Under the pieces are notes generated by a model that worked only from the letters and a program-made list of their open reading frames with translations, searched no databases and was not told the DNA's origin. A stretch of 64,000 nucleotides of DNA from Pyrenopolyporus hunteri (lineage: Eukaryota > Ascomycota > Sordariomycetes > Xylariales > Hypoxylaceae): NCBI GenBank assembly GCA_902806595.1, contig CADCXC010000044.1, forward strand, positions 930,001-994,000. Direction: 5' to 3'. Below, in pieces: positions 1-13,255 of the stretch; position 1 is the stretch's first letter, and every line of letters begins with the position of its first letter. Made by a program: the position numbers and the translations under genes.

Positions 1-3000
1 AATTTATTTATAATACCCGGAAAATTTTATTTATATTTTATTAAAGGCGTATATTTAAATAACCGTTATTTCGTATAAAAATTTTTATTTTTTATTTAAT
101 AAAAATTAACGTAATTATTATTTTTATTACCGTTTATTTTATTATTTCGCCGTTATTAATATCGCATATTAACGTAAAAAAAAAAACATATACGTATAAA
201 ATAATCTACGAAAAATATAAATTTATTAAATATAATTTTTATTAATTTACCCGTTATTTACCGTAATTTTATTATATTATAAAATTTATTTATATTTATT
301 TTTTTTATTTATTCCACCGGTAATAAATGTATCGATTATAAATCGAAGTCGTTTTTTTTTAATTTTACTTCGTTCGAATTAATAAAAAAAAAAAGAAAAA
401 AAAAACGAATATAATACGAAACGATATTTTAAATAATATTAATAACGAATATATAAACGTAAAAATAAAATATAAAAATATTAAATAATTAAATATTAAA
501 AAAAATCGTATAAATTTTTTAAAATATAAATTAAACCTTAATATTATATAATTAAACATCGAATAAATTTTTTATTAATATTACATTAATAACGAAAATT
601 TAAAAAAAAATATTTAAATTAAATTTAAAAAAAAAACGTTATAAATATTTACGATTAAAATTTAATTTCACTTTTCGTAACCTTAAATTTAAATATAATT
701 TAATATTTTTAATTTAAAATATATTTAAATTCGAATATTCGATATAAAATCGAATTTTACATTAAAAGTATAATTATAACAACTTTATAATTAATTTTAA
801 AATAATTAACGAATTATTTATTAAAATATAATTTTTATATCGTTTTACGATCGTATTTTTAAATTAATATTAATAAAACGTATTTAACCCCCTCGAATAT
901 TTTAGTTAAAAAATTATAAATAATTAACTATAAAATATATATTTATAAAAAACGATATACTTTAAAAATAAATAAAAAAAAATTATTAACGTTTTAATAC
1001 GTATTAAATTTTCATATTTATATATTATAAACGAATTAACCCCCCTTCGTAAAAACCTTTAATAAATCTATATAAAAAACTTTTTAACTTTTTTCGATTA
1101 ACGAAAAAAATGATTTTTTATAATAAAAATTAAAACGATAATTTATTTCGAAAAAAACTTTTTATTTATACGTTTTATAATTTTATTTCTCGAAGTAATA
1201 ATTAAAATAATAACCCATTTCGAAAAAAACCACCTTTTTATATATTATATAATTTTATTTTATAAAATAACGATTAAAACGTTAATTTATTTAAAGAAAA
1301 ATCCCTTATTTATATATATAATAACTCTATTTTTCGAAATAACGATCGAAATAATAACTTATTTAAAAAAAAATTATTTATTTATACATCTTATAATTAT
1401 ATCTTTTTATTACGGTTAACGTAAACTATAATAAAATAATTAAAACGATTAAAAAAATCACTTTGATTTAAATATTATATCGTTAACTTATTAAAAATAT
1501 TATTAATTTTTTTTATAAAAATCGAAAATTAATTTTTATTAAATAACTTTACCTTTTTATTATAAAATAAAAAAATATTTTACGATATAATTTTATTTCG
1601 ATAATAAAATATAACGGTAAATATAATCGTATTATTTTATTTTTTTTTCTTTAATATTAAAATTATTATTAACGTTAATATCGAAAGATATTTCATTTAC
1701 CGCCTTTATAATAACTTATTAAATATTTAATTTTATTAACTTTACGAAAAAAAAAGATTTTATTTTCGACGGATTATTTTTTTTATTAAATAATTATTTT
1801 ATTAAAAAATAAATAAACGAAAATTTAAATTAATAAAAAAAAATACGATTAAAAAAAATTAATAATACAAATAAAAAGTTAATTTAAAATTATTATAAAT
1901 AATTTATTATAATTTAATAACGTTTAATCGACGATAGTTAATATTAAAAAATTAATTATTTTTTATAATAATTAAAATTATATTAAATTAACGTCGATTA
2001 AAAAATAAAATTTAATTATATTAATTACGAAAATTACTTTATTTAATAAACGATATAATACGTTTATACGAAATATTAAAACGTTAAATATATAAAAACG
2101 TTAAATCGATTTAAAATAATCGAAAATAACATTTTTATATATCGAAATTACTTCTAAATTAATTAATAGTAATTATTTTAAATTTATTATTAACGATTTT
2201 AAATTAATTATTAACGATTATTTTAAAATTATTAATAATAATTATTTTAACATTATTAATAACGATTATTACGAAACCATTATAAAACTTTTTCGTAAAT
2301 CGTTTATAATCGATTATTTTTCGTAATATAATATAATTATTAAAAAACGAAAAATTAATAATACGTTAATTAAACCGATTAATTTATTTAACGAAAGTCG
2401 TTTTAAAATTTATAAATATAATATTTATTAACGATTAAAATTATACGAAATTAAATATTATAAAAAATTAACATTTAAAAAATAAACGAAATTACGATTT
2501 TAATTATAATTTAATTATATAAAATAATAATAAATTATAATTATTATTATTATACGGTAAAATTAAAAATTTAATAATAATATATAAAATAATTAACTTC
2601 GAATATATTAAAATTTTTTTTAATAATTAATATATATATATTTAAATTTATATAAAATTTTAAAATTATTTAATATATATTAATATTAATATTATATTTT
2701 AATATTTATTATAATAATAATAATAATAGATATAATTTCATTAATTAACTTTATTATTTTACGTAATAAAAAATTAAATTATAAAATTATAAATTATATA
2801 TATTTATTAATAAAATAAATATTATAATATTATATATTTATTTTATAAAATTAATTAATCGATAATAAATTTAAAAATAATTTCACCGTTTTATTTAATA
2901 TAAGTAAAAATTTAAAAATTAAAAATAAATTATATCGATATTATTAAAAAAAAAAAATTAAAGTATAATTTTTTTTAATTACGATTTTATATAAAAAAAA

Positions 3001-3734
3001 TAAATAATAAAATTATTTCGTATATCGTTATCGATAATTTAATAAAATTAAATAAATATATAATAATATAACGTTACGTTTATATTTATATTAAATTTTA
3101 CGATTTATAATATTTATAAATATTTAAAGTTTAAATATTAAAATAAAAGTTTAATTTAAATTTAAATTAATAATATTAATTTAATATATTAATTTATCGA
3201 TTAAATGTAATTTATTTTTTAAAAATAACTTAAATAAATTTTATTATAATTTTATTTTATTTATATTTATTTTTATTAACTTTATAAATATTATACTTTT
3301 TATTTATAAATATAATCGTATTTTTTATAAACGATTATTATTTTTATAAATGTATATTAATTACTTTTATTATACGTAGAATTCGTTTTTATCGTATCGT
3401 CGTAATTTTAAAGATATTTAAATTTAAAATTTTTAATATATCGTTATAATCGAAATTTAAAAAAAAAAATAAATATATTATATACTTAAATTTAATTAAT
3501 GGTTTTTTTATTAATTATTTTTTTAATATTATTTAAGGATTTATTTTTAAAATTAACGATAATTTAATTAATTCGAATAAATCGAAATAATTTAAATCTA
3601 TTATTTTTAATAATTATATAATTATTAAAAAACTTTATTAAAAAATTAACATCGTTATTATTAAATTAAATTAATATTAAAGTTTTTAAGAAATTTAATA
3701 TAATATAAAAACGAAAGAAAAAAGCGAAATAAAA

Positions 3735-4047
3735 TAAAAAAAAATAAAAAAAAATAAAAAAAAAGTAAAAAAAAATAAGGAAAAATAAGAAAAGATAAAG
3801 AAAGATAAGAAAAGATAAAAAAAAATAAGAAAAAGTAAGAAAAAATAAAAAAAGATAAAAAAAGATAAGAAAAAATAAGGAAAAATAGAAAAAGATAAGA
3901 AAAGGTAAAAAAAAATAAAAAAAGATAAAAAAAGGTAAAAAAAGATAAAGAAAAATAAAAAAAAGTAGGGAAAGATAAAAAAAGATAGGAAAAAGTAGGA
4001 AAAAGTAAGGAAAGGTAAAAAAAAGTAGGGAAAAATAAAAAAAAATA
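3735..4047. repeat. 10-bp minisatellite, purine-only variation
   Basis: About 30 head-to-tail decamers. Each reads AAA, two R positions, T, A, then three R positions (R = A or G). The T and neighbouring A are constant and every difference between copies is A versus G. The most G-rich copies suggest an ancestral unit AAAGGTAGGG, i.e. CCCTACCTTT on the other strand. The variation therefore looks like C-to-T change on the minus strand at CpC and CpT. Confidence 0.8.
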
Positions 4048-5134
4048 ATTTACGAAATTTTTAAACGAATTTTTAAAAAATCGAACCGAATATCGATTTA
4101 AATTTCGAATTTATTAAATCGAATTTCGAATATATTAAATTAAATTTCGAACGTATCGAATCGAGTTTTAAATTTATCGAATCGAATTTTAAATTTATTT
4201 ATATGATTTTTTAAATTAATAAAATAAATTTTAATATTATTTAATTATATATTAATATTAATAATATTAATTTCGAATACATTAACGTAAATTTTAAAGT
4301 AAAAAAATTATTTTATTTTAAATTTATTATAAAATATTAAATATTTTTTACTTTTAATTAAAAGTTAAAACGTTTATTATTTTAAATAATTTATAAATAA
4401 TTTTAATTATATATTTAATTATAATAATAAAATTAAGTTAAAAATTTAATTACGCGACGAAATTTATATTAATTAAAATAAAAATTAAAAGTTGAAAATA
4501 AAATAAGAGTAAATAATAAAAAAAACGATATTTAAATAATTAAAGGTAGAATATAATTAAAAAAATAAAATGTTTTAAAAGAGATTTTAAAAAACGAACT
4601 TTAACGTATTTTATTATAAATAGTATAAATATTTCGTAATTATATTATTAAAAAATTAATATTCGATTAAATTTCCTTTCGATATAATTAATTAATAATA
4701 TTTATTTTTATTTTAATTTTAAAGTAATAATTTATAATAAAAATTTAATTACGATTAAATATAATTATAAATTTCGAAAATATTAATTTTATACGTAATA
4801 AATAATACGAATTAATTTTTAATTTATAATAAATAACGTATAAATATTATTTTATATAAAATTATATATAAAAATATAAAAATCGAAAATAAAAATACCG
4901 TATATATTAAACGTTTTATATAATAAAAAATTATAATAATATTTAAAAAAATTATTTATAAAATTTAAAATTTATTTTTTAATTTTTTATCAACGATTAT
5001 TATTATATCGATTTTTTATTTATAATCGTTATTATATGGATTTTATATATAATTATTTTTAAATTAATTTAAATTATAAATTTAATATAAGTTAAATTTT
5101 AAAAATTAAAATATTATTACGTTAATAATATAAA

Positions 5135-5235
5135 AAAAAAAAATTAAAACGCGATTCGAAAAATCGAAGCGAAATTATATTTCGAATTTTATTATTAATT
5201 TTTTAATAAAATTAAATTATCGTATAATATTATAA
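5135..5235 (+). repeat. Dispersed AT repeat family, copy 1
   Basis: Starts with an A-run followed by ATTAAAACGCGATT and ends with AATAAAATTAAATTATCG. It resembles the better preserved copies at 11160-11345 and 15484-15588 apart from transitions. Probably a fragment of an old transposon end. The match was made by eye. Confidence 0.45.
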
Positions 5236-5307
5236 CGGTTTTATACGTCGAATTTTATAAATTTTTTTTAATAATAATTTTAAACATTATTAAAAAAAAT
5301 TAAAATT

Positions 5308-6020
5308 TAATAAATAATATATCGTAAAATTAATAAATAACGTATCGTAAAATTAATAAATAACGTATCGTAAAATTAATAAATAACGTATCGTAAAATT
5401 AATAAATAACGTATCGTAAAATTAATAAATAATATATTATAAATTTAATGAATAATATATTATAAATTTAATAAATGACGTTTCGTAAAATTAATAAATA
5501 ATATATTATAAAATTAATAAATAACGTATTATAAAATTAATAAATAATATATTATAAATTTAACGAATAACTTTTTATAAATTTAATAAATAATATTTTA
5601 TAAATTAAAAAAATAATATATTATAAATTTAATAAATAACTTTTTATAAATTCGATAAATATTATATTATAAATTTAATAAATAACATTTTATCGATTTA
5701 ATAAATAATTTTTTATAAGTTTAATAAATATTATATTATATATAAATTTTATAAGTAATTTTTTATAAATTTAATAAATAACGTATTAAAATTTAATAAA
5801 TAAAATATTATAATTTAATAAATAAATTTTTATAATTTTAATAAATAAAAATTATAATTTAATTAATAAAATATTATAAATTTAATAAATAATATATTAA
5901 AATTTTAGAAATAAAATATTATAATTTAATAGATAAATTTTTATAATTTTAATAAGTAAATAAAAATTATAATTTAATTAATAAAATATTATAAATTTGA
6001 TAAATAACGTATTATAAATT
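5308..6020. repeat. Tandem array of about 23-bp AT-rich units
   Basis: Roughly thirty copies of a 22-23 bp unit. The first copies, near 5320-5430, are almost identical (TTAATAAATAACGTATCGTA core). Later copies diverge by transitions and small indels, with ACG becoming ATA and TCG becoming TTA. No coding sequence is present. It lies inside the AT block and is older or more mutated toward its right end. Confidence 0.8.
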
Positions 6021-6639
6021 TAATATATTAATAAAAATTAAATAATTAAATCGTTATTATATATAATTTATAATAAATATATAAAACTTTTAATTATTAC
6101 TTTTATAAAAATAATCGTTTTTATTTATTTTTAATAAATAAATATATAAATATTAAAAAATAAACTATTAAAACTTATTTTTAAATGTTATTATATTATA
6201 CGATCGTTTAACGGTAATATTATAAAAATAATTAATAATGTAATACGAAATAATTTCGCCATTTTATTTTAATATTTATAAAATTTTTAAAATTACGATT
6301 TAATATATTATTTTTTATTTTTAACTTCGAAATTTTTAATTTATAAATTTAAATAAAATAATATATTTATATTAAAAATATTACGGGATAATATTACGAA
6401 TAATAATTATATAAAAATTATTTATAATTAATATTTTTTTATTTTTTATATGTATATTATATATACCTTATAATATAAAATATTATAAAATGTAAATTTA
6501 ATAAATAAATATATAAATAAATAAAAAAAATAATAAAATTTAATTTATCGTTTTTTTAATTTATTTAATTTTTTATAAAAAAAATTTAATCGATTTTATA
6601 TATATTTAAATAAAAAAAGTTTTATTTTATTACGATATT

Positions 6640-6745
6640 ACGTATTAATTTAACTTTATTAAATTAATAATAAAACGCGAAAAAACGGTTTCGTTATTAA
6701 TTATATTTTTATAAAATCGCGGGTTTTTAAGTTATATTATTTTTT
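6640..6745 (-). repeat. Dispersed AT repeat family, copy 2
   Basis: Reads in reverse orientation to the copy at 5135. It has TTACGATATTACG at its left, TTTAACTTTATTAAAT in the middle, AATCGCGGG and then a T-run at its right. The same order of blocks appears at 8905-9050 and 15315-15412. Confidence 0.45.
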
Positions 6746-8654
6746 TTTTTTTTATTTTCGAAAAAGAACATTACGTTTAAAAGCGATTAAATCGAATATT
6801 TTAAAGTTATCGTCGAAATAAGTTTTTTATTAAAAAAAAATATTATATTTTTAATATAAATATATTTAATCGATTTTATAATATTACGTAATTAATTATT
6901 TAATAATTTTATTAATATATTATAGTGCGTTTTATTAATAAATTTTAAATTTAACGATTTTATTAATATAATTAAATAATAATAATTTAAAGCGTATATA
7001 TCGAAAAATCGATCGTATATATCGTTATTTATTTAATATTTAAAAGCGACGATATATTTAAAGTTAAATTATTTCGAATTATTTTAAAAATTCGTAATAA
7101 TATTTTTAAAATCGTTAATTATTTTTTTAAATCGACGGTTTTTTTTATTTTACGTAATAAAAAAATTATTTAATAAAATATTTCGATATATAATATTTTA
7201 AAAATATATATAATTTAATTTTTATAACGTATTATAAAAAAAATGTAAACGCGTATATATTTAAATTCGAAGGTTTATTATTAAAAATTATACGCGTTAT
7301 CGAAAAAAGAAATTTTCGAAAAAATATAAAATTAACGATATAATTATATAAATGTTTACGAAATTTATTAATTCGAAGTTTTTCGGTTATATTTTTTCGA
7401 TTATTATAAAGTTAAAATATACGAATTATCGAATAATATCGATTTCGTTACGTATTATTATTAACGTTATTTTAAAACGATATTATTTAATCGAAATAAT
7501 TTTTATAATAATAACTTCGTCGATATTTACTTATATATTCGTTTTAATAAAATTATACGTTTTTATTTTAAATAATTTACGGTGGAAAATATAATTATTA
7601 ATATAATATTAATTAACGTAAAAAATAATATCGAATTTAAAGTTCGAAAATATATTAATATAATAAATTCGAAAAATTATTTTATTTCGATATATAATAA
7701 ATTAATTTTTATTTATTTTTTTTAAAATAAAATTTAATATTAGTTTTAAATTTTCGAAACGTATTTAATTTTTTATACGGCGAAAAATAATGTTTTTTTC
7801 CGCGTTTAAAATTACGTTAATGTTATTTATTTCGTAATTTACGTATATAAACGAATATTTATTAAATATAACGGTTAATATAAATTATTTAAAATAAAAG
7901 TAAAGTTTAATTAATATTATACGTATCGATATTTTTATAAATTTAATTTTTATTAAAATATTCGTATTTTTACGTAAAAGTTTCGACGTATTTTATTTAA
8001 TTATTTATTTAATATTAGGTTTATTAAATTTTTAAACGATATTTAAATAAAAAAAAAAATATTTTTTCGAATTTATAACGTTTTTTATATTAATCGTTTC
8101 GATATAATATACGAAAATAACGTAATAAAAGTTATTTTTTTTTAAGTTTATTAATTTATGAAATTTATAATTTTATTTATAAATTTACGGGTTAATTAAT
8201 TATTTTCGATAATCGTTAAAAATTTAATAAAAATAATTAAAATATTTACTTTTATTATCGATTCGATTTATAAATTATTATAATCGAATAAAATACTTCG
8301 TTTATTAACCATTTTAAATTAAATAAATAAAAATATTTAATTAATATATTTTAAAAATAAACGTATTTAATTAAAAAATTTTTTTTAAAAATATTAAATA
8401 AAAAAAAAAATAATAATTATAAAGTTTTATTTATAATAATAAAAAATTTTATTTTTATTATTTATTAAATTATAATTTAATTATTTTAATATTAAAATTT
8501 ATTAAATTTAAAATAAAAATATATTTAATAAAACTTTTTATATATTATAATTAAATAAAATAATTCGTTTTATTATATATTTATAATAAAAAATATTATT
8601 ATTAAAAAACGACGAAATTATTTTTTATTTCGTTATTAATTAATAATAATACGA

Positions 8655-9065
8655 GCGAATTTTTAAAATTATAAAAAAAAGGAAAAATTTAAAACGTAAT
8701 TCGAAAATCGCGGTTTATATATATATAAAAGATAAAATAACGAAGCTATTTAAAAGTTCGTTATTAATTATTTAATAAAGTTAAATAATTATACTTTTAT
8801 ATAAATAAAACGAAGCGGTAAAGTTATTTTATATTACGTTTAAAATTACTTTATATTATAAAACGATTATATAATATTTTAATAATTTTTTTAATATATA
8901 TTTTTTATTACGATTTAATGCGATAATTTAACTTTATTAAATAATTAATATCGAAGTATCGAATAGTTTCGTCGTCGACGTATTTATATAAACCGCGGTT
9001 TTTCGACGCGCGTTTTAATTTTTTTTTTTTTTTATAATATTAATAAAATTAAATTTTCGTTTATC
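8655..9065. repeat. Inverted pair of the dispersed AT repeat family
   Basis: Two arms face each other. The left arm (about 8655-8800) contains AATCGCGGTTTATATA followed by TTATTTAATAAAGTTAAATAA. The right arm (about 8905-9050) contains its reverse complement, TTTAACTTTATTAAATAA, followed by TATAAACCGCGGTTTTTCG and a T-run. The arrangement suggests remnants of a terminal-inverted-repeat element or two nested insertions. Confidence 0.5.
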
Positions 9066-11159
9066 GTATAACGTATAATGTTACTTTTATAATAATAAAA
9101 ATACGTTAATATTAATTTATTTTTTAATATTATATTTCGAATTTTTTTATATAAATTATAAATTATTTTATATAATATAATAAATAATAAAATATTTTTT
9201 ATATTTTATTAATAAATTAAATATTTATTTTTTCATATTATAAAACTCGTATTATTAAAAATAAATTTAAACGGTTTATTTTTTTATTTAAATAAATAAT
9301 AACGTTATAATATAAAATATTATTATTTAATTAATATTATAATAATAAGTAATTTTTATTATATAAATTTTATAATATATATTTATACGAAAATTTTAAT
9401 CGTAACTTTCGTATTTATATTTTTATTAAATTTTTTTATATTTTTTAATCGATTAAAACATTAAAATTAAAATAATAATCGATATTTTATTATAATTATT
9501 TATAAAATTTATTTATTAATTATAAACTTAAATTTATTTTTATTATAACGTTCGAAATTAATCGATGTTTTAATTTACGAATTTAAAAAAAAATATTTCG
9601 TTAAATAAATAAAATTATTAAAAAAACTTTCGAAAGTAATATTAACGATAAAAAAAAAAATTATAATATTTAACGTTTATTTTTTTCGATATTATTAATT
9701 TTTTTTATCGAAAAAATTAATTTAAAAAACGTTTCCGAATTATTAAAAATATAAAAAACGTTTAATTTTCGCCGCTTCGTTTTCGAAATAATTTAATTAA
9801 ACCGTACGTAGATTTTTTTTAAAATTATATTTATAAACGTCGAAAAAGTCGTATTAAAAATTCGTTTAAACGAAAAAAAACGTAAAAAATCGTATCGAAT
9901 AAAAAATAAATATTTTATATTTAATATAAAAAATTAATAATCGAATAAATTTAAATTTAATAATTAAAATTAACGAAATTTTCGTAAACGATTATTTATT
10001 TTTATTCGTTTAATTTCGACGTTAATTAAAAAGTATTTTTATCGTTTATTTTTAAATTTAACGATCGCGTTAATTATTTTATTATCCGTTTTATCGAATA
10101 TATATATACGCGTATATATTTTATTTTTTTATTATTAACGTCGTCGTTAATTTTAACGTTAATATCGCGTACGAGTTTTTTTTTAACATTCGATATTTCG
10201 TTAAATAATTCGTATTTTAATAAATCGAATAATAAAATAAACGCGTTAATCGAAAAAATAAAAAAATAAAAATTCGATTTTTTAAAAATTCGATTAAAAC
10301 GGTAAATTTCGTCGTTTAAAATTAAATATTAAATAATAATATATCGATGGCGTTTATTTTATTTTAATTAATATAAAATAGTTTTAAATAAAAATAAAGG
10401 AAAATAATAAGGGATATTTACGAATAGAAATAAATCGTTAAATACGAATATATAATTAATAATATAATAAAATAATTTATTAATTATATATTTATATTTA
10501 TTTCGACGGTTCGTTTTTATTTATAAATTAATATATATTTAATTATAATTATTTTTTTTATCGTTTTTATTATTTTTTTTTATTATTTAAAAGTATAAAA
10601 TTTATTAATTAACGGTTCGATAATTTAAATTAATCGTATATTTAAATATTATTTATTAATATTAATTTTAATAATTTTATCGTATATTTTTAATTCGTAA
10701 TTTTTTAAAATAAAGCGATAATTTTTCGTAATATAATTTAAAAAAAATCGTTATAAAAAATTAATGTCGATATATTATTAAATTTTTTATTAAAATGTTT
10801 ATATATATTAAATATTAAAAGTTAAACGTTAATAATTTAATTATTTATTAAAAAAAAAAATCGATACGATTATATAAATTTAATAATATTTAAAACTTTT
10901 TATATATTATATTTATTTTTTAAAAATTATTCGAAGTTAATCGAAAAATTAAACGTTAATTTTATTTCGAATATAACGTCGATGCGAAAAATTTTAAATA
11001 TTTAATATTTATTTTTATATATATTATAATTATTAATTATTTTTTTAAAATAAAATAAAATATATTTATTATTAATAAAATTAAACGATTTAATTATCGA
11101 TTTTATTTTCGATGTCGAAATATTTTAAATAAACGGTATTAATTTATAAAATAAAAAAT

Positions 11160-11345
11160 CGTTAATACGATTTATAATATTAAAGATTAAAAATTAAATT
11201 TTATTAATATTATAAAAAAAAAAAAAATTAAATCGCGGTTTTATATATAAATTTTAACGATATATTCGATCGAAGTTTTAATATCGATTATTTAAAAAAA
11301 TTAAATTAATCGTATCGAATTATAATAATCGCGATATTATATTAA
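11160..11345 (+). repeat. Dispersed AT repeat family, well-preserved copy
   Basis: Contains a block reading GATTAAAAATTAAATTTTAT, an A-run, then TTAAATCGCGGTTTTATATA and ATCGATTATTT, ending near TCGTATCGAATTATAATAAT. Both halves recur at 15315-15590, the first half there in reverse orientation. Confidence 0.5.
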
Positions 11346-12475
11346 TAAAAATTACGTTTATTTTTATTTTTATCGATGTCGTTTTAATTACCCGTTTATC
11401 GTAAAACGGCGATTTTTCGATATATTTTAATTAAATATAAATAAGAAAAATATATTTAAAATGTCGTTATTCGATAATATATTAATAATTTTTTCGTTCG
11501 ATATCGAAAAATATTATCCGAAAATTTCGATTTTTTATTAACGTTATCGAAAAAAATAAACGAAATAAAATGATTTTAATATTAATATAAATCGAAATAA
11601 TATCATTTTTAATTAATAAAAAATAAGTAATTTTAAAGTAAATATTTTAACGTATATTTAATATAATTAATTAAATACGTTTTTAAAGTAAATTATTTAA
11701 TTATTATTATTTTAATTTAAAGATTTAAAAGATAATATATTTTATTAAAATCGTTTATCGATTTAAAAAAAACGGGTTAATTATATCGTTTTTTTTATTT
11801 AATTTTTCGTTATTTATTATTATATTATTAATGGTTAAATTTACGAATATATTATTTATTATTTTTTTATTATTTTTTACGTTTTTTACGGTAAATAACG
11901 CGAAAATAATATTTTTAAAAAAAGAATATATATTTAAATTATTCGAAAATAAAAGTAGATTAAATTTTATTAACGAATAAATTTAAATAATATATTTTTA
12001 TAAATAAAATTAATTAATAAAAAAATATTAATTATAAATTAAATTTAATAAATACGATAGATTTTTTAATTTAATTATTATATAAAAAAAGTTATTTATA
12101 TTTAAAAAAAAATTAATAATAATAAATAATATAAAAGTATAATAATATTAATATTTATATTATTAAAATTATAATAAAATAATTATCGATAAATTATTTT
12201 ATATTAAAACGAAATAAACGTTTTATTTTTTTTTTTATTATTTTTTTTCGTTTTTTTAAAAGGTTTATATATACGTTTAAATTAAATTATTATATATTAT
12301 TAAACGTATATATTTTTTTATTAAATATTATTTATATTATATAATATTTAAACGAGTAATTAATTAAAAATATAATTAAATTATTATAAAATTATTATAT
12401 AAAATAATATTATTAATATTATTTAAAATTTATAAATTAATTAAATTAATTTTTTATTTAAATAATAATTTTAAA

Positions 12476-13255
12476 TTTTATTATTAATATTCCCTAAAAT
12501 TATTATCGGGTTTTATTAATATTTTTAATATAAAAAATATATCTTTTATTTTATATTCGATTTTATTAATATATTTTTATATAAAAATGTAATAAATTAA
12601 ATAGTTTTTTAAAGTACGGGTACATTTTTTTAATTAATTTAATTATATATAGTTTTTATTATATTTTTTAATATATTTATTTTTATATTTTACTTATTTT
12701 AAAGATGTAAAATATAAAAAATAAATCGTTAATTTCGTTTTAATTAGATTTTTTTAATAGTATAAATTTTATATCGATGTATGTTTTATTTTAAAAGTTA
12801 TTTAAATATAAAGTTAATTTTATATAAATATTTAAAGGTATAAATAATAGTTCGGGGTAATTATGTGATTTTTTTTTACGGTCGTATATTTTTTTAACAT
12901 TTTTAAATATTTTTATTAAATTAAGTATATATTTAAATAATTTTTAAAATAGGGTATGTATCGATATAAAATTTATACCATTAAAAAGGTTTAATTAAAG
13001 CGAAATTAGCGATTTATTTTTTATATTTTATATTTTTAAAATGGGTAGAATATAAAGGTAAATATATTAAAAGGTATGGTGGGAATTATATGTAATTAAA
13101 TTAATTAAAAAAGGGTATAAAGTGTATATTATATATTAATGCGATTATATGTAAATTTATATGTGGAGTTGTTAGATTCGGTAAGTATTTTAATGTATTA
13201 GGAGTGTTAATAAGGCCCGATAGTAAAACGAGGAAATATTAATAATAAAACTTAT
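12476..13255. repeat. Large inverted repeat, arms about 370 bp
   Basis: The left arm (about 12476-12845) and right arm (about 12885-13255) are reverse complements apart from transitions. Paired landmarks include ATTATCGGG at 12503 with CCCGATAGT at 13216, and ATAAATCGTTAATTTCG at 12720 with CGAAATTAGCGATTTAT at 13001. The spacer is about 40 bp. Across both arms the plus strand keeps many G outside CpG but almost no C, so mutation was C-to-T on the plus strand only. No coding potential. It could be a MITE-like foldback element or two inverted solo LTRs. Confidence 0.7.

Noticed and set aside
365..559. 64-aa open frame in the AT block
   Set aside because: Composed almost entirely of F, I, L, Y and K as expected from random AT-rich DNA; no motif, and no splice context.
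5308..6020. CRISPR array
   Set aside because: Repeats are head-to-tail without unique spacers, in a fungal genome.
7352..7594. 80-aa open frame in the AT block
   Set aside because: Same composition effect; hydrophobic by base content, not evidence of a membrane protein.
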